Shown: one piece after another, positions 1 through 11,678 of the stretch
Numbering within the stretch: the stretch's first letter is position 1
Layout: each line of letters opens with the position of its first letter
Assembly: GCF_009905375.1 (NCBI RefSeq)
Contig: NW_027417522.1
Span: 1-64,000 of the forward strand
Source of the DNA: Apium graveolens
Taxonomy: Eukaryota > Streptophyta > Magnoliopsida > Apiales > Apiaceae
Reading direction: 5' to 3'
Length of the DNA: 64,000 nucleotides
Notes under the pieces: generated by a model
The model's input: the letters and a program-made list of their open reading frames with translations, nothing else
Database searches by the model: none
Told to the model about the DNA's origin: nothing
Made by a program: the position numbers and the translations under genes

Positions 1-1920
1 GAACATACAGAAACTTTTTACACTCAACCATAACCTTGTGATATCGAAGTACCAAAACCTTGTACAAATACTATTCATCTAATTCCCGATTATCCTACCG
101 CTTTAGCCACTTCTTTTATGTACTTTGACATACCCTTTCAATAACCATGAATTTTTTACCATGCTCTTATACAATATTTTATTATTATGGATTATGGTCT
201 GGTTATTGAATTATATTGTTATCATATTAAACTACTTTAGAATTGGATAATTTTCTTTGTGTGGACCGATTCGTGGTCAGACCATATCGATGGTCAAGTT
301 AGCCAATGGTGCCTTGGATCCAGTAGTTAGAGCAGTGCTGTGTGCTTTGCTCGGGGTTAGTGCGTGACTGATCAACAGCCTAACCTTGGTTTTAAAAAAA
401 AAACTTAAAATGAATATCCATTCTATTGGTTTGTTTAAAAAGAAATTTGATTTCTTTGAATCACCATCGTTTTTTCTATTGTTTAACCTCAGTGATTGAT
501 AATATGACTTTGCAGTTCATGGACTTTGCAGTTGCAGATCTATTGGACTATGCAATCTCTTCTTCACAATCTCACTTCAAGTTGGTATGAACTAGTGTAC
601 TGCTCCAGTAATCGTCATATTTATAACTCTCTAATCACTAGGCACAATCATATTGTTTAATATGTGCAGTGAGTTTTAGGAGTAAATCAACTTCTTTCTC
701 TACATTAGTGATTTCTTAATTCATGTAAAATCCTTTGAAATCACTATTGTACATCATTACTCTCAAAAGATTAAATGTATAATTTTCATTCATTATAGAT
801 CTTAAGTACATTTTATTTCTCTATATTGCCCTATGTTCTGTGATACAGGTTCAGTCTCCAATGGCTTTCTTTCATTGACAGTCATGAGGTTGAAAACCCA
901 CAACATTTATCCCAGACTGTAAAGACAAACACAGAAACAGAACCAACCAACACTCTCTTACCACTAAATATAGTACGAATGAGCGTGAGGGAGATAGTGC
1001 CTTAGTGCACCACACAAGGAAGGTTCTGAAGTCAACCCAGCAGCTCTATCTCCTACATAGATGAGTATATTTAAACCGAGACAACTGCTAGCCCCCATAA
1101 ATCTTCTAAAAAATGTAATGGCTGAAAAGGCTCAAAACAGTTACTAGATTCATTCTCTCAAAAGGGTGTGTCTATTGAAATTTGCCTGTCGGCTAGGGTA
1201 TCCGATGTAGTGTCACCACTTCAAATATAAACAATTCTTAATGCACAAGGAAAGGTTACACACACAAAGAATGAGTTGACGGAAACAAGAGTTTCGACCA
1301 TTCTAAGGTCAGATTCGATTGTTCAAGGTTCGTTAATGGACCAATTGCCTTTACAGGTGTTAGGAAGGATACTGATCCAAAAGCCATATGTCAGTGGTCA
1401 GTGTCTACCTCCCCGGGCTTAAATCCCCTGGATGCATCTGCGGATAGTGGATCTGACATAGTTGCAGATCGGCAACTTGTTGACAATGATTCAGATATTA
1501 CCTGATGAGTCACAAGGAAATGTCTTCATAGACTTAGAAGGGAACGTGATCTTTATGCTAAATTCGTTGGATCATTGTTTACCTTCCCAGAATTCAAATC
1601 TGGAACCCTAAAAGGGAAACTAGCAACTTGTAGATTATGACTCAGATTTATCTGACGAGTTTAACAAGGATGGGGATTTGTGAACTCCCATTGCACCACC
1701 TGTGACCTCCTTAAGGATGGCTAAGGTGATTTTCCTTGCAGGTACAACTGGATTATGGAGCTATGAGAGAAGAGTGATACACTTGTGAGAATGAGTGTAA
1801 ACACGAGTGGAGAGAAGAGTGAAACACATGTGAGGTACACTAAACAGAATCACACCTCACAGTGAGGAAGAAAGAGAAACTACTTGTTATTTCTTTTCCA
1901 AACAAGTGAAATATGAGAAC
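1..1920. other. No gene; unassigned decayed repeat DNA
   Basis: No open frame of useful length and no recognisable domain. The stretch is AT-rich. Because 1921-2466 immediately downstream is the 3' internal end of a family-1 copia element on the + strand, part of this region is probably older, more decayed sequence of the same element, but I cannot align it by eye. A poly-A run lies near 393-402. Confidence 0.4.
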
Positions 1921-2071
1921 TGCTTCGGACGACGACATACATTCCTTCTTTAAGGGGGAGATAAAAGCTTAAGTAATAGTTTGGAGGATTCCTCAACTAA
2001 GGGGGAGAAATAGCATGGAGGAAGAAAAAGATCAAACATGTACACTACACCACACCATTGTTGTTTGTAAC

Positions 2072-2206
2072 TACGGATCTTATTATACGGGAGGTGGTAA
2101 ACACAAGGTGATTTTCTAGTAAGGAAGAAGCTGTTAGGGGAGTACGATTGGTTTTTATCTGCGGATCCTATTGTACGGGAGAGGTGGTAAACGAAGGTGA
2201 TCTTCT
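2072..2206 (+). repeat. Imperfect ~46-bp direct repeat, two copies
   Basis: Copy one, 2072-2117, and copy two, 2160-2206, both contain GCGGATC/ACGGATC, TACGGGAG, GGTGGTAAAC and AGGTGAT in the same order. They differ by several substitutions and small indels. The function is unknown; it lies in the decayed 3' internal region of A'. Confidence 0.6.
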
Positions 2207-2451
2207 TTCAGTTGATTCTCATAGGGGGGAAGCAAGACAAATATGCGCTTCTCAAAAGGAAATGTGGTTGTACAAAAGAAGATGAAACTACTTGAAGATA
2301 TGTTCAGTCAAGAGGAACATCTATTTGGAATCTGGAAAAGGTTAAATGTTATCCAGAACTTTTCTGCTATTTACTTTGCATTTCTGTTTATATCTTTTTC
2401 TTATTTGTTAGTTGAGTTATCCTCTAGGTATTTGTGTTATTGTCTAACAAA

Positions 2452-2466
2452 CAAATAGGGGGAGAT
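2452..2466 (+). promoter_or_regulatory. Polypurine tract of A'
   Basis: The tract AATAGGGGGAGAT ends directly at the LTR start, as in element B (reverse complement of 6723-6735). It primes plus-strand DNA synthesis in LTR elements. Its presence upstream of this LTR shows that the LTR served as a 3' LTR. Confidence 0.7.
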
Positions 2467-3756
2467 TATAAGGCATATGTCATAGCCTATTTGTACATTC
2501 GAGGATTTAACTCAACTCAAATAAGAATGTAATAAGTAAATAGTGGATCTACCGTCAAAGAGATCTCGCAAAGTAATATCTGTCAAAGGATTCAGAAACA
2601 AGGTTCATCTACAGACTTGAGGAATTAATTCACTGGAAGAAGTTCAAGAAATTGATCAAGCCTCAGTGATATAAATCAAGGTTGTGGATTTAATTAAGTG
2701 ACAAAGATCTCGTCAGGGTATCAAAGAATTACAAGGATTTAATCTGAAAAAAATCAATTATCAAAGTCAAGACATGAAGAAACGTCACGGAAGTTAGTCA
2801 CTCATGAACCAGACAGTACATCGAGTGTCAACATTGAAGTGGTGGAATTGATTCATAATTCTCAATGATTTTCAGAAGATTTTCAGAAGAATGGTTGTTG
2901 CTCAGGATTAGTATTAATTCTCTATTAATTATTAAGTCATATAATTTAATTAAGAAAATAAATTATATCTGCAAAGATTAATTTATTTATTAATTGAATT
3001 AATTGATTAATTAATTCAGAATTAATATTAAGAATTTTCAGAAGTTTAATTGGATTAGAAACAGTCTTAAATCAGCAAGACAATTGAAAATGAACTAGCA
3101 TGACAATCTGGATTGTCATGCCAAGTCATTTCAATTGTCATACCGAAAGTTACACTGGGAGGAGGATTGTCTTGCCAGTTCATTCTGATTGTCTTGCTAG
3201 TTCAATCAATAGTCTCACCGAAAGTCTTGCTAGCTCAATGGATTGTCTTGCTGAGCTAAAAGGACTGTCTTGCCAATTAAATCAAAGGTTGATTGATTTA
3301 CAAAAGAAAAAGAAGCAGCATAACAAAATATACAGAACACAACTCAAGAACAAAAACAAAGCAGCCGCAGAAGAAAATTTTATCCTTCATCTGCAAACTT
3401 CAAGATCATAATTTCTAGTTTGTAAAGTTAAATCCAAACCACTAGAAATCTTTATCTTGTTCTTGTGTAACTATCTAGCGGATCAAAATCCCTAGAACTT
3501 AATCTCAAATTGCGTTTAGCATTTGAATCTTTTTATTGCAAAAATAGAAAAAGTTCATGTCGAATTTATTCTAGATTTGTGATAATTTATTTGAGATTAA
3601 TTCCTTATAATCAATACAGTTGTTGTAACACCTTTCAAGTTTAATAATATTCTTATTTAACTTGAATTTGTTTCACATTTTTATTCCGCATTTAATTCAA
3701 TTATTTGGTATTGTTTGTATTCAACCCCCCTTCTACAAACACATTGGGACCTAACA
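2467..3756 (+). mobile_element. LTR of family-1 copia element (A'/A), 1290 bp
   Basis: Starts TATAAGGCATATGTCATAGC (B's LTR starts TGAAAGGCATATG) and ends GGGACCTAACA, as in B. The terminal TG has mutated to TA. It contains the family-1 palindromic motifs (TTGTCATACCG and TTGTCTTGCC with their complements) between about 3100 and 3270. It is clearly diverged from the B LTRs, so it is older. It is preceded by a polypurine tract and followed by a primer-binding site, so it is shared by two head-to-tail internal regions. Confidence 0.85.
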
Positions 3757-3757
3757 A

Positions 3758-3771
3758 TTGGAACAAGAGCC
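3758..3771 (+). promoter_or_regulatory. Decayed tRNA-Met primer-binding site of A
   Basis: TTGGAACAAGAGCC follows the LTR end by one base, where B has TTGGTATCAGAGCC. It is the initiator-tRNA-Met type with three changes, so priming is probably impaired. Confidence 0.7.
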
Positions 3772-3852
3772 TTCTGATTAACGAACAAATCAAGATCCTA
3801 GACTTTTGTGATTTTTCAACTCCTTGAATTTTTATTCATTCAAAAATTCATA

Positions 3853-5356
3853 ATGACTTCACAAAAAGTTGGAACCGTTAAAATTCCACAATTTGATAAA
3901 GAGAATTATATTATGTGGAAGAAGAAGATGCTCTTTTTTTTTACAAGTGGCAAATCCCAAATATTCAAACTTGTTAAAGAAGGGGATAAAAACTCCGATG
4001 GTTATTGAACCGGAGGTGATAGTAGATGATGTTGTGATCATCAAAGCCAGAACCTATCCTAAAGATCCTGAAGATTTTACTCCTGCTGAAAAGGAAGAAG
4101 CCTCCTTGGATGCCAGCCTTCAATTAATATTAATTGATTCCCTTGATCCCTTGATGAACATACATGTGATGAACTGTAAAAATTCCAAACACATGTGGGA
4201 AACTATTGAGGTGATTAATGAAGGCACAGAGGAAGTTAGGGAGAACAAGTTGGAGATCCTTACCTCTGAGTATGAACATTTTAAATCAAATCCAGGAGAA
4301 GGAATTACTGAAGTGTTTGAGAGGTACAATGCGTTGATCAACAACCTGAACATCAATGGAAAATTTTATTCAATCAGGGAGGTCAACAAAAAGTTCCTTT
4401 TAACACTGCCAACTCATCTTGAACATAAAATCACTGCCATTAGAGAAGCTAGAGATCTGAGTGAGATTTCTTTGGACAGGCTCTATGGAGTGTTAAAAAC
4501 CTATGAGTTGGAGCAGATTCAACAGAAGGAAGTCTACGGGAAGGATAGAATGGTCAGCACATCTACTGCACTTGTAGCTGAAGGTCAACAACAATAACAA
4601 TCTCAACAATTGGAGAGAATGGTACAGTGTTCCAAGGCTGAGGAAAATATGTTAATAGCAGAATATGATCCTCCTACTACAAATCAATCAAGTGATGATT
4701 TTTATTCCTTGGAAGAGCTGGAGCAATTGGAAGACGAGTCAATGGCCCAAATTGTCAAGAGATTCTCCCACGTCAGATTCAAGAGGAATCCCAAGCTTAA
4801 GTACAAGTCCAACTACAACAAATTCCAGAAAGGTGGATCTTCATCCTCTAACACCAGCAGTGGTGGATACAAAACATGGATGGTTGATCGGAGCACCATT
4901 AGATGCTATAACTGCAATGAGTTGGGACACTTTGCCACAGAATGCAGGAAGCCAAAGCAAGTAAGGAAGAACTCTTATGATTCAAATCAGAAGAGTAACT
5001 CTGAAAGGGCTTACCTGGCAAAGGGAAGAAGCTGGGATGATACTGATAGTGAAAATGAAGAAGATGAGAATCTTGCTCTTATGGCCATTGATGGAAAAGC
5101 TTCATCATCAAGAAAGAGGTAAAATACTGATGCTGAATTAGTTTATCATCTAGGAGGTAACTTAGATTGTGCTCGTCGTGATAATGAACTGTTAAGTTTA
5201 CAGATCAAAGACCTTGAGAAAGAGGTCGATGAATTAAGACTTGTGCACATTAATCAAGAAAAGTTAAAAGAACAAGTATCTTTTATTGAGAATAGAGTTG
5301 CCTGTTATTGAAAACTCGAAACTATTCTCAAAGATAAGATCACCGGTCTTGAGACT
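3853..5356 (+). pseudogene. gag: gag of family-1 copia element A, broken and truncated
   Basis: The start codon at 3853 (MTSQKVGTVKI) matches that of B gag. The protein follows the UBN2/retrotransposon gag pattern (around DKENYIMWKKKM and FERYNALINNLNINGK). It later has a CCHC zinc knuckle, CYNCNELGHFATEC, and then the start of a coiled coil. Breaks seen: a frameshift in an expanded T-run near 3933-3942; an in-frame TAA at 4595-4597 inside a Gln-rich stretch; a frameshift near 5117 giving a stop at 5122; another stop near 5309. The gene is cut off at 5356 by the LTR of element B. In family-1 elements Gag forms the cytoplasmic virus-like particle and binds RNA through the knuckle; this copy cannot make it. 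Confidence 0.85.
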
Positions 5357-6722
5357 TGTTAGGTCCCAATTTGTTTGTAGAAGGGGGGGGTTGAATGCAA
5401 ACAATACTGTTTCGTCGAATAAAATGCGGAATAAAATTGTGAAATAAAATTCAAGTTAAATAAAACTTTTATTAAACTTGAAAGGTGTTACAACTACGGT
5501 ATCGGTTACAAGGGATTAATCTCAAATCAATTATTACAAATTTAGAATAAATTCGACATGAACTTTTTCTATTTTTGTAATTAAAAGATCAAATGCTAAA
5601 AGCGATTTGAGATTAAGTTCTAGGGATTTTAATCCGCTAGATAGATACACAAGAACAAGATAAGTATTTCTAGTTGATTGGATTTAACTTTACAATCTAG
5701 AAAATTGATCTTGAAGTTGCAGAATAGATGTAATATTTTTCTGCTTCTTTTTCTCTTTTGTTCTTCTGTATGTTGTGTTCTGTTTGATTGATTGATATTT
5801 TGAATTGCTGCTTCTGCTTCTATTTAACAATCCAACCGAGAGAAAAAGAACTGGAATGACAATCCTTTTTAGCTTGAAAGACTTTCGGTGAGACAATCTA
5901 TTAGAGCTAGCAAGACAATTAAAATGAACTAGCAAGACTTTCGGTATGACTATTGATTGTCATACCGATTGTCATATTAGTTCAAATGAAATTGTTTTAC
6001 TGAATTAATAATTGATTTTAATCTAAATAATAATTCTATCAATACAATCAACTGAATTAGCATGACATTCGGTATGACTATCAATTGTCATACCGATTGT
6101 CATACTAGTACAATCAGTTGTCTTTTTTAGAATTATCACAGATTTTAATCAATTAACATTCTGAAAATCCTCATTTATTAATTCTAAATTAATTAATCAA
6201 TTTAATTCAATTAATCAATAAATTAATCCTTGCAGATATAATTTATTCTCTTAATTAAATTATATGACTTAATTAATTAATAGAGAATTAATACTATCCC
6301 TGAGCAGCATCCATTCTTCTGACAATCTTCTGAAAGTCTCTGAGACTTATGAATCAATTCCGTCACTTTAATGCTGACACTCGATGTACTGTCTGGTTCA
6401 TGAGTGACTAACTTTCGTGACGTTTCTTCATGTCTTGACTTTGTTGTTATGATTGAATCCTTGTAATAAATGATACCTTGACGAGATCTCTGTCACTTGA
6501 TTAAATCCACGATCTTGATTTATATCACTGAGGCATGATCAAATTCTTGAACTTCTTCCAGTGAATCTTCAAGTCTGCAGATGAACAATGTTCCTTTATT
6601 CTTTGATAGATGTTACTTTGTGAGATCTCTCTGATGCTTGATCCACTATTTACTTATTACATTCTTATTTGAGTTGAGTTAAATACTCGAATAAACGAGT
6701 AGGCTATGACATATGCCTTTCA
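5357..6722 (-). mobile_element. 3' LTR of element B
   Basis: 1366 bp, nearly identical to 17300-18664. In element orientation it starts TGAAAGGCATATG and ends GGGACCTAACA. Palindromic motifs built from GGTATGAC and GTCATACC lie at about 5855-6125. The 81-codon frame at 5690-5935 inside it is not a gene. Confidence 0.95.
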
Positions 6723-6735
6723 ATCTCCCCCTATT
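6723..6735 (-). promoter_or_regulatory. Polypurine tract of element B
   Basis: On the - strand AAATAGGGGGAGAT ends directly at the 3' LTR. It is the plus-strand primer of reverse transcription. The ~250 bases between it and the end of ORF3 (6736-6984) hold no gene. Confidence 0.85.
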
Positions 6736-6984
6736 TGCTTGTTAGACAATAACAGCAAATACCTAGAGGATAACTCAACTAACAAATAAGAAAAAGATAT
6801 AAACAGTAATGTAAAGTAAATAGCAGAAAAGTTCTGGATTATATTTAACATTTTCCAGATTCCAAATGAAATTTACAAGTGAATACAAGATAGATGTTCC
6901 TCTAGCCTGAACATATAACTACATTAGTCTATCTTGATTCATAACGCTCTAATCATATTACATTGAGTTTTGAGCTAATTGACT

Positions 6985-9900
6985 TTAGTTGTCTTCTCTT
7001 CTGACTTCACCTTCTTCTAAATCTTGAAGCAATTCCTTGTCAAAGATACGATCTTTTTCTGAAGTGAAGCTTGCAGGTCTGACTGGTTGAACTCCAACTA
7101 TCTTCAACTTATTCTTGAGTTGATTGTACCTTTTAACATTCTTCTCACAATAAGCTTGAATCAAGTCAGCAGCTTGAGTCTTCAACATGGATGAATATCC
7201 AGCAGTTCTCAAATGATGTTCCATCCAGACCAGATGCTTAGCTGAGTAGTCTTTAAGAGATTGTACATCTAGCTGACAGATTTGAAGACAATCAGACTTA
7301 AAGAATCTCACTTGATGAGGATTGTTGACCACTTGAGGACTAGCCCTGCTGGCAAACTCTTTAAGCCTTTCCCGAAGAACTTCATTCAACTCTGAGCTTC
7401 TTTTCACTTTGTTTAAAAGAACCCAAATCTCTGACAACGAACGATTCTCAAATAGATGAAGTGACACCTTGAATGATCCTTCACTCTGACAATATACAAA
7501 AATGCTCATCTCATTTAGGGATCTATCAAAAGCAGCTGTGATCCTTGAGACTTCAGTCTTGATAGCATTCATGTACATGTCATTGTTAGGATTTGAGATT
7601 TCCAGCTTGTCAAGAAGATGTAAGAACTGCCTATCATTGTTAGTGCATAGCTGAGGCATATCGAGTACTCTCCTAGCTTCATCCCACTTTCCACCAATCT
7701 TTAGTCTGACATCTCTTCTCCTTTCTTGAGCTTTAATGTCATGAAGACGTTGCTTTTGAAGAGTTTCTGTTCTTTGTATGTCTTTTCTCCTATCAATGAT
7801 CTGTGAGACCTTCTTGAGTTCAGCTTCTTTTCTTTGCATCTCTGACTGCTCTTTCTGAAATTCTTTCTCAAACCTAGGATCCACTGTATCTTCTTCTTCC
7901 CAATCTTCAAAATCACTTTCTTCTTCAGCTTCAAATAACCCATCTTTATCTTCCTGAACTGGTTCAGTGGGAATGTCAAAAATATCGAAGTCATCCTGTT
8001 CTCCACTGTAGTAGGCATCATCAGCCTTTCCTTTATCTCCAGCAGAAGTATCTTTTTCTTTCCCTTTGGAACTACTCCCTTTCTTCTCCCCCTTAGTTGA
8101 GGGATCCTCTGCTGACTTTCCTTTGAAACCTCCACCACTTCCAGAGCCTGATCCTCCACCAGACGGTCCTTCAAAATAAGCTCTTTGTTCTTCATTAGGG
8201 CAATGAGAATTCTTGATCATGTAATATAAGTGCTTCATGCCTTCATTTAGATGTTCCATGCCCGTCTCTATCTTTAGAAATCTTGAGTTGTCCAGTGAAT
8301 GATTCATCTCAACGAGGTCTTCAAGAGAAGTCATTCTTGTATGTAGGGAGCAGAAGTTGGATATGTCATCAGCTGATAAATTTGGAGTGTCCTGAATAGA
8401 ATTGAGCTTTGGTATTACAGTAGTCTTTAAATCTGAGATGTCATTCCTTATGATTGCAAGCTGATTGTCGACAGAGGTGGAAGAAGAAGACCGTTCAACC
8501 ACTTGTGCTTTGAATGCTTGAGCTTCAGCTTGACTTTAGCAAGTTCTTCTTTCAGGGCAGCAATCTGAGCTAACAGGTTGACAGTATCAGTGTCTGTGTG
8601 TGCTCTCACCTGAAGTTCACTCGTGTTTGGTTCACTCATCTCACGTGCATGTGTTTCTCTCAATATGATTGCTCGTGAGGAGTCTTCCAATTGCTGTTCT
8701 TGTGTACCTGCATTAAAAATCACCCTAGCCTCTTCAAGAGAGGTCAGTGGTGGTGCAATGGGAATTCGCGAGTCCCGATCCTCAGTCAATGCTATCAAAT
8801 CTTTTGGAATAGATGTCTGAATTGCTTCAGGGATAGATTGACCGAGTTGCCCTCCACTTTCTCCAGATAAATCTGCGAGTGGAGAATCCCATAAGGGAGC
8901 CAGAGTTGTTGGATCTGGGAGGGGAGAAAATGACTCTATTAAAGATGGCGGAGAGTCAGATTTTCCCTCTGAAGCATGTGACTGCTCTTTTGCCGTAACT
9001 ATGGCAGTCACTGTAACCGACTCTACGTGCACTCCTCGCTGTGTGTCCTGAGTATTATCTGGGGAAGTGTATGGTTCCATTGTGAGTAATGGAATTGTGC
9101 TTGACTCAGTACAAGATGCCATGGCCCTATGGCGAATTTCAATAGATGCATCCTGTTGAGAGAATGCCTCTAGTAACTGTTCATTGGCCATTTCAAAGTC
9201 CATGTCCTGTTGGGAGGACAAGGATGGGCTTTCAGATGCCTCAGAATAGGTTTTTCTTTTCTTAGGAGGAGGCAGAGCTGAGGGTTCACTCGTATTTGAC
9301 ATTGTACTACTTCCTAGTAATCTTCTGGGTAACATTTTAGACAGTGGGGGAAAGGTTGAGATAGAATGAGACTCTGTGTTTGGCTCTATGACCTGGGATT
9401 GAAGCTGTGGTTCTACAACTTCATGGTCAGCCCTATCAACCACTGAGGGTCTGTTAACAGAAGTAGGAAGAGAGTGAGAGTGAGGAGTTACTACCTGTAA
9501 TGGAAGAGCCTGGGTGGCTTGAACCACTGGAGGCTGAGGTTGCTGTTCATGGCCGGGTAGATTAAAAATAGGTAAGGGAATATAATTGGCCATGAAAGCA
9601 GATACAAGTACTGGTACTTGCATAAATTTGAAGGTTGTGTCTTGACGAGTGTAAATCTTTTTGCTAACTGGTGAGGGTTCGGTTACAGCAGAGTTAGCAA
9701 AAAGTGCTTTGTGTTCAGGGGTGAGTAGATGATCTGCTATAAGCATAAGAAAACGAGCATAGTAACATGATACCCTACGATTTGTAGAATGATCACGTAA
9801 AGCAGAAGTTAGACGTCTCAAGAGAATGGGAAAAAGTAGTTTGCCAAAATTGATCCTTTGATTGAAAACAACCGCAAGACCAATATACTGCAGGGTGGAA

Positions 9901-10367
9901 GTAATGTTATGAAAATTAGATTTTGTGCAGTTGGCAAACACTTTGGAAAGTGTATCGAAGAATATATCCCATTCAGACACCAAATTTGATTTAGAAAGTT
10001 TGGTTAAATTGATCACCCCCTGATAGTGAATGGCATTGAAAAAATTTGTGATATCATTTTCAGAGGGTAAATTACAGAAATTGTCTAGTGGAAAATTTAA
10101 CGCACGATTGACGACTGTTTCATCAACTACATACTGTGTGTTTGCGATGGTGAATAAAAAAGATTTTGAATCATCGGCCACAGTAGAAGTTGTGCAAATC
10201 AGTCTAAGTAGATCGACGTTTAAAATCACATTTGATTTAATAGCAGAGCTAACAATCGAATGATCATTTAAAAATCTAATCCAAGGCTTAAATTTTTCAA
10301 CATCACATTTTTCCGGATTAAAATAACCAACCTGATTATGCGCGACAATTTGGAAATTGAGAGCCAT
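6985..10367 (-). pseudogene. ORF3 of element B (extra gene between pol and 3' LTR), one frameshift
   Basis: Starts at ATG 10367 (MALNFQIVAHNQ); nine upstream codons in frame lack an ATG. A single-base frameshift near 8530 separates an N-terminal part of about 615 residues from a C-terminal part of about 500. Residues ~1-240 form a compact domain that also opens ORF3 of elements C and F (shared NAIHY/NSIHY, KVFANCTKSNFHN/KVFSGKISNFDS and YYARFLMLIADHL/YYARYFMLLANHL). A Pro/Ser/Gln-rich region follows, with a classical monopartite nuclear localisation sequence PKKRK at 368-372, then acidic and Lys/Glu-rich coiled-coil stretches and a charged C-terminus. I see no signal peptide and no membrane segment. 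By position it equals the 'envelope-like' gene of Sireviruses, but the sequence suggests a soluble, perhaps nuclear protein. Its function is unknown. Confidence 0.75.
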
Positions 10368-10394
10368 TTTTTTAAAAGAATAATAATAAGACAC

Positions 10395-11678
10395 AAGCTT
10401 TTCAGAATTTTAAGAATAATGTTAAGAAAATTCGAATTAATTAAATTAATTTAATAATTCGAATTAAATTAATTATAATCGAAAAATTTAGACAGAAATG
10501 TATCTCGTTAAAATTCTTAAATCACTAACACAGTTTTGACAAACCAAAAGACATAAATAAGAAATTAAAATTAAAATTAAAAGTTCAAATTCAATAACAC
10601 AAATGGAATTTGAAGGGGCAAACTGATTTTAATTTGTTTTTGCGTTTTTTTATAATAATTTTTATTTAAGAAAAATTCAACAGCATCTCTTTATATATAT
10701 ACTTGTAAGTATATATCACTAAAGTGATGATTAAGTTTGCTGAGTGAAAACTCGAGCAAGGAAATATGGTGACTGATTTTTTTTTATGTTTGTTCGAGGA
10801 GAGAGAAGAGAGAAAATGGGAGTGAAAAACTGTTCAAAATTTTTGAAATGAACTGCTATGTTGAAATGGTTTAAAACAAAACAGCAACAGCCTTTATATA
10901 ACAGCTGGTATGACAATCCGGGATTGTCATACCGATTGTCATACCAGGCAAAAGAAGGAAAAGAAACAAATAAAAATAAATAACTGGTATGACAATCTGA
11001 TAGTCATACCGATTGTCATACCAGTACAAAATAAAACAATATAATTCTGATATTAATTTTATTACTGGCATGACAATCAATAGTCATACCGATTGTCTTG
11101 CCAGTTATAAAATTAATCTGATTTTAAAATAAGCAATCATTATTACTAAAATGACTTTCAGCAAGACAATTTCAATTGTCTTGCCGATTGTCTTTCTAGA
11201 ATAAGATAAAATAAGCATTAACAGATTTATATTTACATGTGTACTGAAATGATTTTCAGCAAGACAATTTTAATTGTCTTGCCGATTGTCTTTGCAGTAG
11301 AAAAACAAAATAAATATGTACAGACCTCTAATTATGTACTGAAGCTATATTTCAAAATAGTACAACTGAAATAAACACTTAAAATTTTCACAGAGACAAA
11401 GACAATATTTCAGAATTAATTATTTTTATTCCAAAAATAGATTTCTGTTGAATTTTAGCAAATAAAATTCATAGAAAAATATCTTTAGAGGAAATAAAAT
11501 ATTCTGAGATATTTTAAATTAACAAGTAGAGTAAATAACATAGATAAGATAATATATATTACATAGAAATAAGCAAGAAATATGATAAAATGATAAAATA
11601 AATTTGCAAATGAATTTTTCATTTATGAAAAATTCATTTGTAAATTCATTCAAGAACAGATTCCAGATATTAATTAAA
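10395..11678 (-). repeat. pol-ORF3 spacer of element B with repeated palindromic motifs
   Basis: There is no gene. Between about 10908 and 11300 there are at least five blocks of the same design, roughly CTGGTATGACAATC..GATTGTCATACC-GATTGTCATACCAG, with later blocks using AAGACAAT/ATTGTCTTGCC. The same motifs occur in the LTRs of A and B. Each block can form a hairpin plus a third direct copy of one arm. The rest is AT-rich. Sireviruses are known to carry repeated palindromic motifs in their LTRs. Confidence 0.8.

Larger units (their letters stand above)
1921..2466 (+). pseudogene. Relic of ORF3 end and 3' internal region, family-1 copia element (A')
   Basis: The last ~170 bases (about 2295-2466) match, with point changes, the reverse complement of 6723-6905, the sequence between ORF3 and the 3' LTR of element B. 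The run CTCAACTAAGGGGGAGAA at 1992-2008 also recurs inside B's ORF3 (reverse strand, 8093-8110). Several purine tracts of the form TAAGGGGGAGA occur (1951, 1998). The reading frame is destroyed. I infer that this is the 3' end of an upstream element whose own 3' LTR is the LTR that follows at 2467. Confidence 0.6.

Noticed and set aside
2243..2458. 71-codon frame with hydrophobic segment just before the A' PPT
   Set aside because: Aligns to non-coding sequence between ORF3 and the 3' LTR of B; no counterpart frame there.
3100..3411. 103-codon frame on the + strand
   Set aside because: Inside the A LTR; the apparent peptide repeats (DCLAS, SLTES) come from the palindromic DNA motif.
5690..5935. 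81-codon frame on the - strand, identical at 17632-17877
   Set aside because: It lies wholly in the LTR of B; the repeat is the LTR pair, not a conserved gene.
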